From Actinomycetota bacterium (GTDB lineage Bacteria > Actinomycetota > Actinomycetes > S36-B12): a DNA stretch of 48,151 bases. The position numbers and the translations under genes were made by a program. Under the pieces are notes generated by a model. It was not told the DNA's origin. It ran no database searches and was given only the letters and a program-made list of their open reading frames with translations. Shown piece after piece: positions 1 to 6,843 of this stretch. How positions within the stretch are numbered: position 1 is the first letter of the stretch; the number at the start of each line of letters is the position of its first letter. The stretch spans positions 1 to 48,151 of the forward strand of contig JAQCEO010000008.1 of NCBI GenBank assembly GCA_027729805.1. The letters are read 5' to 3'.

Positions 1-19
1 GGGTGTTTAAACCCTGTTA

Positions 20-51
20 CTGGCCCCTGACCGCTGTTGGTTGGGGGCCAG
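20..51. repeat. Inverted repeat (8-bp perfect arms) left of the IS element
   Basis: CTGGCCCC at 20-27 pairs perfectly with GGGGCCAG at 44-51 around a 16-base loop. It lies just outside the left end of the IS3 element. There is no T tract, so it is not a convincing terminator; it may be the end of an interrupted gene or another element. Nothing else is recognisable in bases 1-65. Confidence 0.5.
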
Positions 52-65
52 TTGTTTACGGAGAG

Positions 66-88
66 TGAATCGCCCTGGGTTTAGTTCC
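66..88. repeat. IS3 left terminal inverted repeat
   Basis: The 23 bases beginning TGAATCGCCCTGGG match the reverse complement of 1346-1368 at 21 positions. This end lies 23 bases before the OrfA start and probably overlaps its promoter and transposase binding site. Confidence 0.9.
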
Positions 89-111
89 GCCTTTTATAGG
101 AGGATGGGGCT

Positions 112-426
112 ATGCCACGTCAGTATCCGCAGCAATTTCGGGAGCGGGCTCTTCGCATGGTTGAAGAGTCGCTGCCTGAGCATGAAACAGAGTTCGCGGC
201 GATGAAGAAAGTCGCGACAAAGCTCGGGATTTCTCCCGAAGCGATCCGCCGGTGGAAACGTCAAAGTGAAGTCGATTCGGGTTTACGTCCTGGGTTGTCT
301 GCGCAGGAACATGATGAGATTCGACGGTTGAGGCGAGAGAATGCCGAATTACGAAGAGCGAACGAGATCTTGAAAAGCGCGTCAGCGTTTTTTGCAGCCG
401 AACTCGACCGCCCCACGACGAAATGA
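112..426 (+). CDS. IS3-family transposase OrfA (HTH protein)
   Basis: This 104-residue protein has the N-terminal helix-turn-helix of IS3 OrfA: an opening like PRQYPQQFRERALRMV, then GISPEAIRRWKRQ as the recognition region. A leucine-zipper-like helix with regularly spaced Leu/Arg (about residues 65-90) ends in the typical KSASAFFAAELDRP. A ribosome site (AGGAGG, about 99-104) precedes the ATG. OrfA binds the terminal repeats and forms the N-terminal half of the OrfAB transposase. Its stop overlaps the OrfB start in an ATGA. The OrfB frame is also open upstream of that point, so a -1 frameshift to an OrfAB fusion near the T-run at 388-393 is possible. Confidence 0.93.
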   Translation: MPRQYPQQFRERALRMVEESLPEHETEFAAMKKVATKLGISPEAIRRWKRQSEVDSGLRPGLSAQEHDEIRRLRRENAELRRANEILKSASAFFAAELDRPTTK

Positions 427-1346
427 TCAGTTTCATTGATGTCTTCAAAGATCGTTTCGGGGTCGAGCGGATCTGTGTCACTTTAGGTGCCACGGAGGGT
501 GGGTTTATCACGTCAAGGGGCTACCGGGCCGCGGAAAAGCGTCCAGCGTCGGCTCGAAGTGTTCGAGATGAACTTCTCATCGGTGAAGTTGCGCGCCTTC
601 ACGAATCCAACTATTCGGTCTATGGGGTTCGGAAAATGCATGCAGCGATGCGTCGAGCGGGTTGGGAAATTGGTCGGGACCAGGTGGGCAGATTGATGCG
701 CAAAGCTGGTCTGCGTGGCATGACACGTGGGAAAACGGTGCGCACGACCGTGTCATCGAAGTTGGATGTGAAGTTCCCTGACCTGGTCAAACGTAACTTC
801 ACCGCAACACGGCCCAACCAATTGTGGGTGGCTGATATTACGTTTGTTCCCACGTGGGCTGGCTTCTCCTACGTGGCTTTTGTTACCGATGTGTATAGCC
901 GCAAAATAGTTGGCTGGAATGTGTCATCACGACTCACGACTGAATCTCTACCCTTGCAAGCACTCGACATGGCCTCGTGGCTCACCCAAGGAAATCTAGA
1001 GGGACTGATCCATCACGCTGATCATGGGAGCCAATATTTATCATTGGCATACTCCAATCGGTTAACTGATCTGGGAATTCAAGCATCAACTGGTTCCGTC
1101 GGTGACAGCTATGACAATGCTTTGGCCGAGACAATCAACGGGCTTTACAAAAACGAATTGATCAAAGCCCGCAAACCCTGGCGCAGCATTGAAGAAGTCG
1201 AACTAGCCACCCTGGAATGGGTCTGGTGGTTCAACAACTCACGCCTGCATTCAGAGCTGAACTACCAAACCCCCGTCGAATACGAGAACGACTATTACAA
1301 TTCACAACAAGCGAGGACACCAACCGGTGCCCTCGTAAAACACTAG
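423..1346 (+). CDS. IS3-family transposase OrfB (DDE integrase core)
   Basis: This 307-residue protein carries the rve integrase core that cuts and joins IS ends. The catalytic acids are visible as LWVADITFV (first Asp), HHADHGSQY (second Asp) and ALAETINGLYKNEL (Glu). The N-terminal part has the HTH_21-like segment YSVYGVRKMHAAMRRAGWEIGRDQVGRLM. It is full length for the family. It lies in the -1 frame relative to OrfA and could be made as an OrfAB fusion or by translational coupling at the ATGA. The stop codon TAG lies inside the right terminal repeat. Confidence 0.95.
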   Translation: MISFIDVFKDRFGVERICVTLGATEGGFITSRGYRAAEKRPASARSVRDELLIGEVARLHESNYSVYGVRKMHAAMRRAGWEIGRDQVGRLMRKAGLRGMTRGKTVRTTVSSKLDVKFPDLVKRNFTATRPNQLWVADITFVPTWAGFSYVAFVTDVYSRKIVGWNVSSRLTTESLPLQALDMASWLTQGNLEGLIHHADHGSQYLSLAYSNRLTDLGIQASTGSVGDSYDNALAETINGLYKNELIKARKPWRSIEEVELATLEWVWWFNNSRLHSELNYQTPVEYENDYYNSQQARTPTGALVKH

Positions 1347-1368
1347 GAACAAAACCCAGAGCGATTCA
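1346..1368. repeat. IS3 right terminal inverted repeat
   Basis: The element ends ...GAGCGATTCA. The reverse complement matches the left end (66-88) at 21 of 23 bases. The OrfB stop codon overlaps its inner edge. Confidence 0.9.
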
Positions 1369-1917
1369 GGCCTTCGCAAAGGCTCAGGTGGGACACAACC
1401 GGGACACAACACGACCGGTCGGCTATAGGCCTCCCGTCCGTATTGTTTAACGAGGCCGTGGAGCCACAAGCGCAACGGCCCTTAAATGCAGCCAGTCGTC
1501 AATAACTCCTGTCTGCGCTCCACAAAGAGCGCCGCAGTATGGGACACCTACGGATACAACATCAACTTAAAGAACCCCAGAACACAATGACTATCGGGAG
1601 TCACCACTCACTACGTTCGTGGAAGTCTCCCGGACGTTTCCTCCAAGGCTTCTTCGCTACGACCCTTGGTCTTCACTGCATCAGCCGTCGGAAACGTTAA
1701 GGAGTTCACACAATCGACTTGCAGGCATAACAAGGTCCTGAACAGAGGCAATGCAGAAACCACGGGAGGGGAATCCGGCCCTACTAAATCCTTGAAAACG
1801 AAGAGAAGCGGGAGAGGCATCAGCCTCGCTTCAAGACTTCCGAGAGAAACAGGGCAAGCGCCCAGTTCCTCCTCCGTGGGCAACTACACTCAGAGCCACT
1901 AATGAGGGGGGTCAATT
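1369..1917. other. 549-bp stretch without a recognisable gene; one hairpin
   Basis: No frame here gives a protein I recognise; the open frames on both strands have unnatural composition. A two-step hairpin is visible: CGGGAG 1595-1600 with CTCCCG 1627-1632, and inside it CCAC 1604-1607 with GTGG 1619-1622. The stretch lies between the IS3 right end and the hsdM fragment and may hold regulatory or degraded mobile DNA. A strong ribosome site (GAGGGGGG, about 1903-1911) at its right end serves the hsdM start. Confidence 0.4.
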
Positions 1918-2117
1918 GTGTTCGAGAATGCTTTCAAAGCAGTCGATGACATCCTGCACAAAGACGCTGGTTGCTCCACCGAACTGGACTATGTGGAACA
2001 GTCCTCATGGATTCTGTTTCTCAAATACTTGGATGACCTTGAAGAAGAGCGAGCCTCAGCGGCTGCACTCACAGGATCCAAATACACACCCATCATTAGT
2101 GACGAGTACCGCTGGGG
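1918..2117 (+). pseudogene. hsdM: Truncated hsdM: N-terminal fragment of a type I restriction-system DNA methyltransferase
   Basis: Starting at GTG 1918, behind a strong GAGGGGGG ribosome site, the frame reads FENAFKAVDDILHK, then DAGCSTELDYVEQSSW, then FLKYLDDLEEERA. This is the conserved N-terminal helical domain of HsdM. Homology stops after ISDEYRW (about 2114). The frame continues only to a stop at 2166 with unrelated residues, so the SAM-binding and NPPF catalytic parts (over 400 residues) are missing, and no hsdS or hsdR is present. The remnant cannot methylate DNA. The break coincides with another fragment in a different frame, which suggests a deletion junction. Confidence 0.85.
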
Positions 2118-2288
2118 TCGTGGATCGACATATTGGTGTTTTTCTGGGTGGAAATTGCAACCATGATTTCGCTGGCGACCTTCGTGCTTTTCTGGGTAAG
2201 ACAGGCGCCAATGCAGGCTCAGCCAACTGAAGGAGAGCAAGCGCCGTCAAAAGAACAATCACGGGCAAATCGATCGGAAGATTTTTAA
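2103..2288 (+). pseudogene. Orphan C-terminal fragment of a membrane protein
   Basis: In the frame offset from hsdM, about 55 codons from about 2115 to the TAA at 2286-2288 encode one hydrophobic helix (like ILVFFWVEIATMISLATFV) followed by a polar tail rich in Gln, Glu and Ser. The frame has no start codon of its own before 2163 and begins just after a stop at 2100-2102. It looks like the tail of a membrane protein fused to the broken hsdM by a deletion. The family is not recognised. A new short start at ATG 2163 would give a 41-residue product. Confidence 0.45.
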
Positions 2289-2407
2289 ATCGCGGAACCC
2301 ACTTAACCGACCGAATTTCCGATGCTCATGACTTCTTCAGAAAAGTACGCTACTGTGCAGTGCCAGCAAAATGGCTCCCTGCGCTACCCCACTTCTGGAG
2401 GATTCAC

Positions 2408-3043
2408 GTGAACACATTGTCATTTGGCAAACGCATCATGGCCGTAACTTCGGGGGCGCTACTTGTGGGGGCATCGCTGACCTTTGCCCCCGGGGCGTTG
2501 GCTGCTGACCATCTAAGTGAACTTCAGACTGCAGCCGAGAAGGTACCGTTCACGCTGTACAACCCAACATTCACCGCAAGCCTACCGCTTGCGAAAGTGA
2601 CTCTAGGTAAGTTCCGGGATGCCGGCCCTAATCCAGGCGGGTGCACTTATTTTGTGACGAGTGAATTCGGCAAAGTGAAAAACCCGGCATTGGTGATCAC
2701 CCAGTCCGAGGCCTGCGATGATCCGTTGGAACCACAGCTTGTGGTTGCCACTTTCAACGTTAAGTTTGCCGGAGCGAAAAGGCAAAAAGTGACTATCACA
2801 ACTTTTTGCCCAAACGAGAATGCGGTGGGCGACAGCGATTGCCGAAGAGGTTCCACCGCCACACCTCGGCAAGTTTTGCGACAGTCCATGGGCGAAACGT
2901 GGGTTGTTCTACCGGCCAAAGGAGAGGCTGCCGAAACCACCACCGCCCAAATCGTCACCGGGGGTTTGACCGTGCGGCAGATTCAAAGAATCGTTCGCAG
3001 TTTGACAAGTGTGGGGTCGAACATGACAAAGGGAGATAAATGA
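2408..3043 (+). CDS. Secreted protein of unknown function
   Basis: I place the start at GTG 2408 because GGAGG (2397-2401) stands six bases before it; in-frame codons upstream lack a ribosome site. The product, about 211 residues, opens with a Sec signal peptide: FGKRIM, a hydrophobic core ending FAPGALAA, and cleavage after ALA near residue 32. The mature part has Cys residues in GGCTYF, EACDDP, FCPNE and DCRRG that could form two disulfides, and no domain I recognise. The next gene's start overlaps this stop (ATGA, 3040-3043), so the two secreted proteins were probably one translation-coupled unit. Confidence 0.7.
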   Translation: MNTLSFGKRIMAVTSGALLVGASLTFAPGALAADHLSELQTAAEKVPFTLYNPTFTASLPLAKVTLGKFRDAGPNPGGCTYFVTSEFGKVKNPALVITQSEACDDPLEPQLVVATFNVKFAGAKRQKVTITTFCPNENAVGDSDCRRGSTATPRQVLRQSMGETWVVLPAKGEAAETTTAQIVTGGLTVRQIQRIVRSLTSVGSNMTKGDK

Positions 3044-3590
3044 ACATGTGAGCCAAGAGAATTTCAATTGTGGCAATACCCGCAGCAGTTGTACTGGGGC
3101 TTGTCGGTTTTGCCCCGACTGCATCAGCCGCTCCTAGTGCTGAAGTGACATTGAACTTTGTTGGTGTTAACTATGAAGGTTGCACAATCTATTACATTCC
3201 AGACTCAGGCATATACACATTTCCGCCGGCCACAATTAAAAACGGTTCAGTCACATTCACGTCTAAAAGTGGTCCGCTGGAACCAGGATACTTTGAAATA
3301 GATGGTGACCAGTTTGCAAATCTCAATGCCCAGACCACGATATCTTTTTTGTACAAAGGGTCAAAGCCGGGTTCCAGGGTTTCCCGACCCCAAGCCATGA
3401 ATTCCAAGAAAGTTTTTCCCTGCTGGGCAGGAACTGACACCACCGCGGAGTTCACGGTTCGAGTGCGCACGGTGGTCGATGGAAGTGCAATTGGTAAAAA
3501 CAAGAGGGCTGTACTTGCCTGGGTGCAGCCAACACCAGCACTAGCTGATGTTTCCGGAACCAGTTATGCAGCGGATAAAGGCAGATTCAG
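3040..3590 (+). pseudogene. Second secreted-protein gene with early nonsense codon and lost 3' end
   Basis: ATG 3040 overlaps the previous stop and has GGGAG at 3031-3035, but the fourth codon is TGA (ATG AAC ATG TGA). Downstream the frame reads AKRISIVAIPAAVVLGLV ending FAPTASAA, a perfect signal peptide whose basic n-region lies just after the stop. A restart at GTG 3070 would lose those Lys/Arg residues. The mature part (EVTLNFVGVNYEGCTIYY onward) resembles its neighbour in style. From about 3590 the frame runs into an IS481 transposase fragment in another register, so the original C-terminus is gone; the frame ends at 3711. I call it a pseudogene, or a leaky secreted protein. Confidence 0.6.
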
Positions 3591-3596
3591 TCTTTG

Positions 3597-3773
3597 GTTA
3601 TCCATGATGGCGAGTCTGTTGTGGAGGTGGCGCGAAGGTTTGGGGTGTCGCGTCAGACGGTTCATTCCTGGTTGTCTCGGTATGAGGCGGGTGGGTTGTC
3701 TGCTTTGGTGAATCGTTCTCATCGTCCGAGGGGTTGTTCTCATCTAATGCCTGCTCAGGTGTCTCAGCGGTAA
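3597..3773 (+). pseudogene. IS481-type transposase, N-terminal HTH fragment
   Basis: This frame reads VIHDGESVVEVARRFGVS, then RQTVHSWLSRYEAGGLSAL and VNRSHRPRGCSH followed by MPAQ. That is the typical opening of IS481-family transposases (HTH, then SHRP...H.MP before the DDE core). It ends at TAA 3771 with no integrase core. The fragment interrupts the end of the preceding secreted-protein gene. No clear terminal repeats remain. Confidence 0.8.
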
Positions 3774-3849
3774 TTTTCCAACTGATGTCAGAATCAGCGT
3801 CCGTGAGAAGGGTGACTTCGAACTCTTCGGTGGTAAATGCTGCATGCAT
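3598..3849 (-). CDS. Doubtful small ORF, possibly the start of a broken gene
   Basis: From ATG 3849, with GGGAG eight bases upstream, the first 30 or so codons (MHAAFTTEEFEVTLLTDADS and on through DISWKITAET) look protein-like. The rest is antisense to the IS481 fragment and becomes low-complexity (Asp/Asn/Pro/Thr-rich). It could be the N-terminus of a gene cut by the IS481 element. Family unknown; it may not be expressed. Confidence 0.25.
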   Translation of the reverse strand: MHAAFTTEEFEVTLLTDADSDISWKITAETPEQALDENNPSDDENDSPKQTTHPPHTETTRNEPSDATPQTFAPPPQQTRHHG

Positions 3850-3958
3850 GGTTCTTGCTCCCGATCCTTGTCTCATTTGTATTTGTTTAGGTTAACCAAT
3901 AACACTGACTTTCATCTATTAATCTGGTGAAGATTTTCCCGGTGATACATACATCGAT

Positions 3959-3987
3959 ACCCGGGGCCGTTTAAACAAGGCCCGGGT
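3959..3987. repeat. GC-rich palindromic element 1
   Basis: ACCCGGGGCC at 3959-3968 pairs with GGCCCGGGT at 3979-3987, with one bulged G. The loop contains the palindrome GTTTAAAC. It resembles the element at 4084-4114. Either a terminator-like hairpin or a REP-type target of the nearby RAYT fragment; there is no T tract. Confidence 0.5.
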
Positions 3988-4083
3988 CGGTGTTTGTCAA
4001 GGTGTTTGAGGCCAGTTGGAGTTTAGGTGGCGCAACCACAGCGAAATATCACTCACGTTTATAGCAGCCTTACATATATATGT

Positions 4084-4114
4084 ACCCCGGGTCGGTTGTT
4101 AACAACCCCGGGTC
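4084..4114. repeat. GC-rich palindromic element 2
   Basis: The 14-bp perfect palindrome GGTTGTTAACAACC (4094-4107) is bracketed by two direct copies of ACCCCGGGTC (4084-4093 and 4105-4114), each itself almost palindromic. It stands beside the broken end of a REP-associated transposase fragment and shares the CCCGGGTCGGT string with element 1. Confidence 0.55.
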
Positions 4115-4189
4115 AAGTTGATTGTGTTTTGAAATTCGATTGATTGGATCATGATTCCAGACCTTTTGTATTGACCCTTACGACAATCC

Positions 4190-4353
4190 GTGCACACCCC
4201 ATGTACCTCAAAGTCATACCTGGCCTTAGCCCGAAAAACCGCACCAAGTAACACATCACGACACTGGCTGCGATGCAACAAAAAATCCCGATTATTACAA
4301 CGCACAGTCACATGATGACAATGCTCATCCGCCAATACCCGCGCCCGTCTACC
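4190..4353 (-). pseudogene. REP-associated (Y1, RAYT-type) transposase, N-terminal fragment
   Basis: Read on the minus strand: RRARVLADEHCHHVTVRCNN, then RDFLLHRSQCRDVLLGAV and a segment ending YDFEVHGVC. This matches the opening of the Y1 transposase domain (TnpA_REP), where HVT...RCNNR..L is the first conserved block. The family continues with a segment containing the catalytic NHVH (HUH) motif, but here homology stops after VHGVC. The metal-binding HUH and catalytic Tyr are therefore missing. The frame stays open from 4383 to 4099 with unrelated residues. The palindromes at 3959 and 4084 may be former targets. Recognition is from memory of the family pattern, so moderate confidence. Confidence 0.6.
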
Positions 4354-4513
4354 CACCACCAACCCCCAAAACCCAACTATCAAAAAACGACGAGATCTTC
4401 ATTGAGGTCCCTTGATCGCTTAAGCTCACGGATGTTTTGTGACGAAACTGACCGGCACCTATCCATCACCCCACACAGCTTGACAATGCCGCCTCAATGG
4501 GATTTCGGAGTGG

Positions 4514-5785
4514 CTAGTAGACGCGCGCGTACTCGCTTTGCTCCCAATCGGTGACGGCCGTTTCCCAGCGCGACCACTCTTTGCGCTTTAGTCCGACATA
4601 AACCTCGATGATGTCGGGCTCGAAGAATGCCCGAAGTTCAGTGTCAGCCTCAAGTGCATCCAGTGCGTTGGCCAGCGACGATGGCACATGTCGGTCGGTA
4701 TTCGGCTTTTGATCAGCATCCCCAACCTGCGGGTCAGCAAGTGGCATTTTCTCGCGCACGCCGTGCAAGCCGGCGGCAAAAAGTGCAGCGGCCAGCAGAT
4801 GCGGAGATGCCGTTCCGTCAGCCATGCGGTGTTCGACGCGCGTGCCTTCGCCGCGCTGCCCGGGCACCCGCACGGTGCAGATCCTGTTGTCCAAACCCCA
4901 GTTGGCCCAGTAACCACTGAGCATGCCGGGGGTGAGTCGCTTATATGAGTTGACGGTAGGCGCGGCAAATGCGGCGAGGGCTTCATGGTGATGAAGTAGG
5001 CCCGCAATGAAATGCCGCGATAGCGCTGAGATGCCGTGCTGATCACCGGCGTCAATGAAGGCATTGCGGCCGGCTACGTCAGTCAAGCTCATATTTAGGT
5101 GTAAGCCGCTACCAACCGCATCACCAAATGGTCGGGCCATAAAGGTGGTGTCGATACCGCGTGATGTTGCGATTTGCCTAACGAGTTCACGGAAGAGTGA
5201 CGCATTATCGGCGGCGGTAAGAGCTGGCTGGTAATGCAATGCCGCTTCTACCTGGCTGGGTGTGAACTCACTGTTGACGCCCTCGACCTGCAGCCCGGCG
5301 CGCTCTGCGGCGGCCGCAATTACTTCGAGGGTGCCGGTGGGGTCGGCGCCGGGACCGATGCCATAAACCCGGTGGTCGGGTACATCCAACTTAACCAATG
5401 GCTTACGTGAGCGGAGCAGGAAGAATTCCAGCTCGAACCCGGCAATTGGCTCAAGACCGAGGGCGCGCCACTGGTCACATATCCTTGCAAGCTGCCGCCT
5501 GGAATCCAGGGGGAGATCGCGACCGTCGGCGCGGTGCAGGTGCGCAAGGCCAATTCGCCGATCCCCGAGCCAAGGCCGCACCGTTTCATGGTCAAGTCTT
5601 GCTTCCATATCGGGGAACCCAGCACTTGTCGAATAGGTGTCGGTGTCCAAAAACTCAAGGTCAAGGCCCTGCACCATGACTGTGATCGCGTAATGGGTCG
5701 GGTGATCAGCACGATGGCTGGGCACCGTCTTGCCGTGCAACAGTCCGAGCAAATCAGGGAAGACCACATCAATTTGATCGGTCAC
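4514..5785 (-). CDS. Glutamine-synthetase-like gamma-glutamyl ligase (copy 1)
   Basis: This 423-residue protein of the GS family (PuuA/GlnA3-like) is expected to use ATP to join glutamate to an amine, not to ammonia. The GS catalytic core is present: the Glu-bearing FELEFF strand, NSEFTPSQVEAALHY, GSGLHLNMSL with the catalytic His, PTVNSYKRL, and RVEHRMADG with the substrate/ATP Arg residues. It is shorter than GlnA (about 470) and has no adenylylation-loop Tyr that I recognise. Its GTG start overlaps the previous stop (GTGA, 5782-5785), so it is the last gene of a minus-strand operon with the NicX-like and hydrolase genes. The amine substrate is unknown. Confidence 0.88.
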   Translation of the reverse strand: MTDQIDVVFPDLLGLLHGKTVPSHRADHPTHYAITVMVQGLDLEFLDTDTYSTSAGFPDMEARLDHETVRPWLGDRRIGLAHLHRADGRDLPLDSRRQLARICDQWRALGLEPIAGFELEFFLLRSRKPLVKLDVPDHRVYGIGPGADPTGTLEVIAAAAERAGLQVEGVNSEFTPSQVEAALHYQPALTAADNASLFRELVRQIATSRGIDTTFMARPFGDAVGSGLHLNMSLTDVAGRNAFIDAGDQHGISALSRHFIAGLLHHHEALAAFAAPTVNSYKRLTPGMLSGYWANWGLDNRICTVRVPGQRGEGTRVEHRMADGTASPHLLAAALFAAGLHGVREKMPLADPQVGDADQKPNTDRHVPSSLANALDALEADTELRAFFEPDIIEVYVGLKRKEWSRWETAVTDWEQSEYARVY

Positions 5786-6843
5786 GCTTTAGCGCCCTTC
5801 TTCGCGATTCCGCTCAGCGCACCCGCAGCGACCACTTGGTGATCGTCAAGATAAACATTGCAATTGCGCATCGGGATATCAAAGTGGCAAACACTGAACC
5901 TTTCGGCGTTCTCGTTGGCTCCAGTGCTGTACATGAAGTTGCCCTCGAAAGCCCTAGCCTCGGTGCCGTTGTGCTGGGCGCGATCGTACAACTCGAGGTA
6001 ATCCCAACGGGCCGCTGGGTTCATTCCCCAACCAACATGCGAGGTCGCGTATGCATCCTTATCGAAGGCTGACATGTACGACTTCAGCATGTCGGTTTGA
6101 TAACCGCTACCCGCAATATCGACCACGTAATCGTCTTCGATTGTGAAAGTGATTGGCGACTGCACATAGTGCTTGAAGGTCAGATTGACGTCGCCGGGTG
6201 CAAGGACCACGGTGCCGTTAACCCGGTTGCGGCCGGGGAAGGCAAGTACGAGCCCACCGGGCCAGTGCGCTATTGATCCAGGGCCGCTGACCACACCGGT
6301 AGAGCCGGCGGTGAACGCGTCCGCAAGTTCGACTGTGAGGTCAGTTCCAGCATCGCTGGTGGCGCGCATGATCTTCGAGCGAGTCATGAGATCGTGCGCC
6401 TCGGTGATGCGTTGGGCAACCTCAGGGTTATGACGTAACCGTTCGTATACCTCGGGGCTTTCATTGCTAATCATGAGAACGCGGCAACCGGCTGCAAGGA
6501 TCGGGCGCAATTCACGTGAGTGCAGCAAGCCTTCTTGGGTGATATCAATGACGAAGGACACCGAAGAAATCGCTGTCACTGCTGCTGACATTCCACCGAG
6601 TGCGAGTGAAGTCCCCGTGGACCGAAGCGCGACCGGCCCTTCATTGGCCGGGCTGCGCATGACAATCTCGAAGGGGCGGGCACCTAGTGACTCCGCTGCT
6701 AATACCGCAGTAGCCACCAACTCGGGTCGGCTTGAACTTTCAGAGAGCACCACGCATTCGTCACCGGCACCGAGCCCGGACAATTTGAATTGATCGGCAA
6801 AACGCGAGATCCAGCGCCATTCACTCGGGGCGTGACGGCTCAT
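5782..6843 (-). CDS. NicX-like protein (2,5-dihydroxypyridine dioxygenase / M29-like fold)
   Basis: This 353-residue protein resembles the NicX family, Fe(II) ring-cleaving dioxygenases structurally related to M29 aminopeptidases. Possible metal ligands are the His in TSHVGWGMNP and the His and Asp of CHFDIP, which fit the H...HxD pattern described for NicX. The FPGRNRVNGTVVLAPGD segment is the conserved beta core. I start it at ATG 6843, which overlaps the hydrolase stop (ATGA). With an alpha/beta hydrolase before it and a gamma-glutamyl ligase after it, a role in opening an N-containing ring or hydrolysing an amide is plausible. It may instead be a peptidase-like hydrolase. Confidence 0.65.
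   Translation of the reverse strand: MSRHAPSEWRWISRFADQFKLSGLGAGDECVVLSESSSRPELVATAVLAAESLGARPFEIVMRSPANEGPVALRSTGTSLALGGMSAAVTAISSVSFVIDITQEGLLHSRELRPILAAGCRVLMISNESPEVYERLRHNPEVAQRITEAHDLMTRSKIMRATSDAGTDLTVELADAFTAGSTGVVSGPGSIAHWPGGLVLAFPGRNRVNGTVVLAPGDVNLTFKHYVQSPITFTIEDDYVVDIAGSGYQTDMLKSYMSAFDKDAYATSHVGWGMNPAARWDYLELYDRAQHNGTEARAFEGNFMYSTGANENAERFSVCHFDIPMRNCNVYLDDHQVVAAGALSGIAKKGAKA

Larger units (their letters stand above)
66..1368 (+). mobile_element. Complete IS3-family insertion sequence (about 1.3 kb)
   Basis: The element is bounded by 23-bp terminal inverted repeats that start TGAATCG and agree at 21 of 23 positions. Inside are two overlapping frames in the IS3 arrangement: an HTH protein (OrfA) followed in the -1 frame by a DDE integrase (OrfB). 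The 1303-bp length and TG...CA ends are typical of IS3. The flanking bases (GAG on the left, GGC on the right) show no direct repeat, so the target duplication has been lost or the flanks have recombined. Both frames are intact, so the copy may be active. Confidence 0.93.

Noticed and set aside
60-1374. Target-site duplication of the IS3 element
   Set aside because: The 3-5 bases flanking the two terminal repeats (GAG / GGC) do not match, so I do not claim one.
1611-1902. Opposing open frames in the gene-free stretch (group II intron or protein considered)
   Set aside because: Neither frame has a recognisable domain or good ribosome site, and I could not find a domain V hairpin or intron ends.
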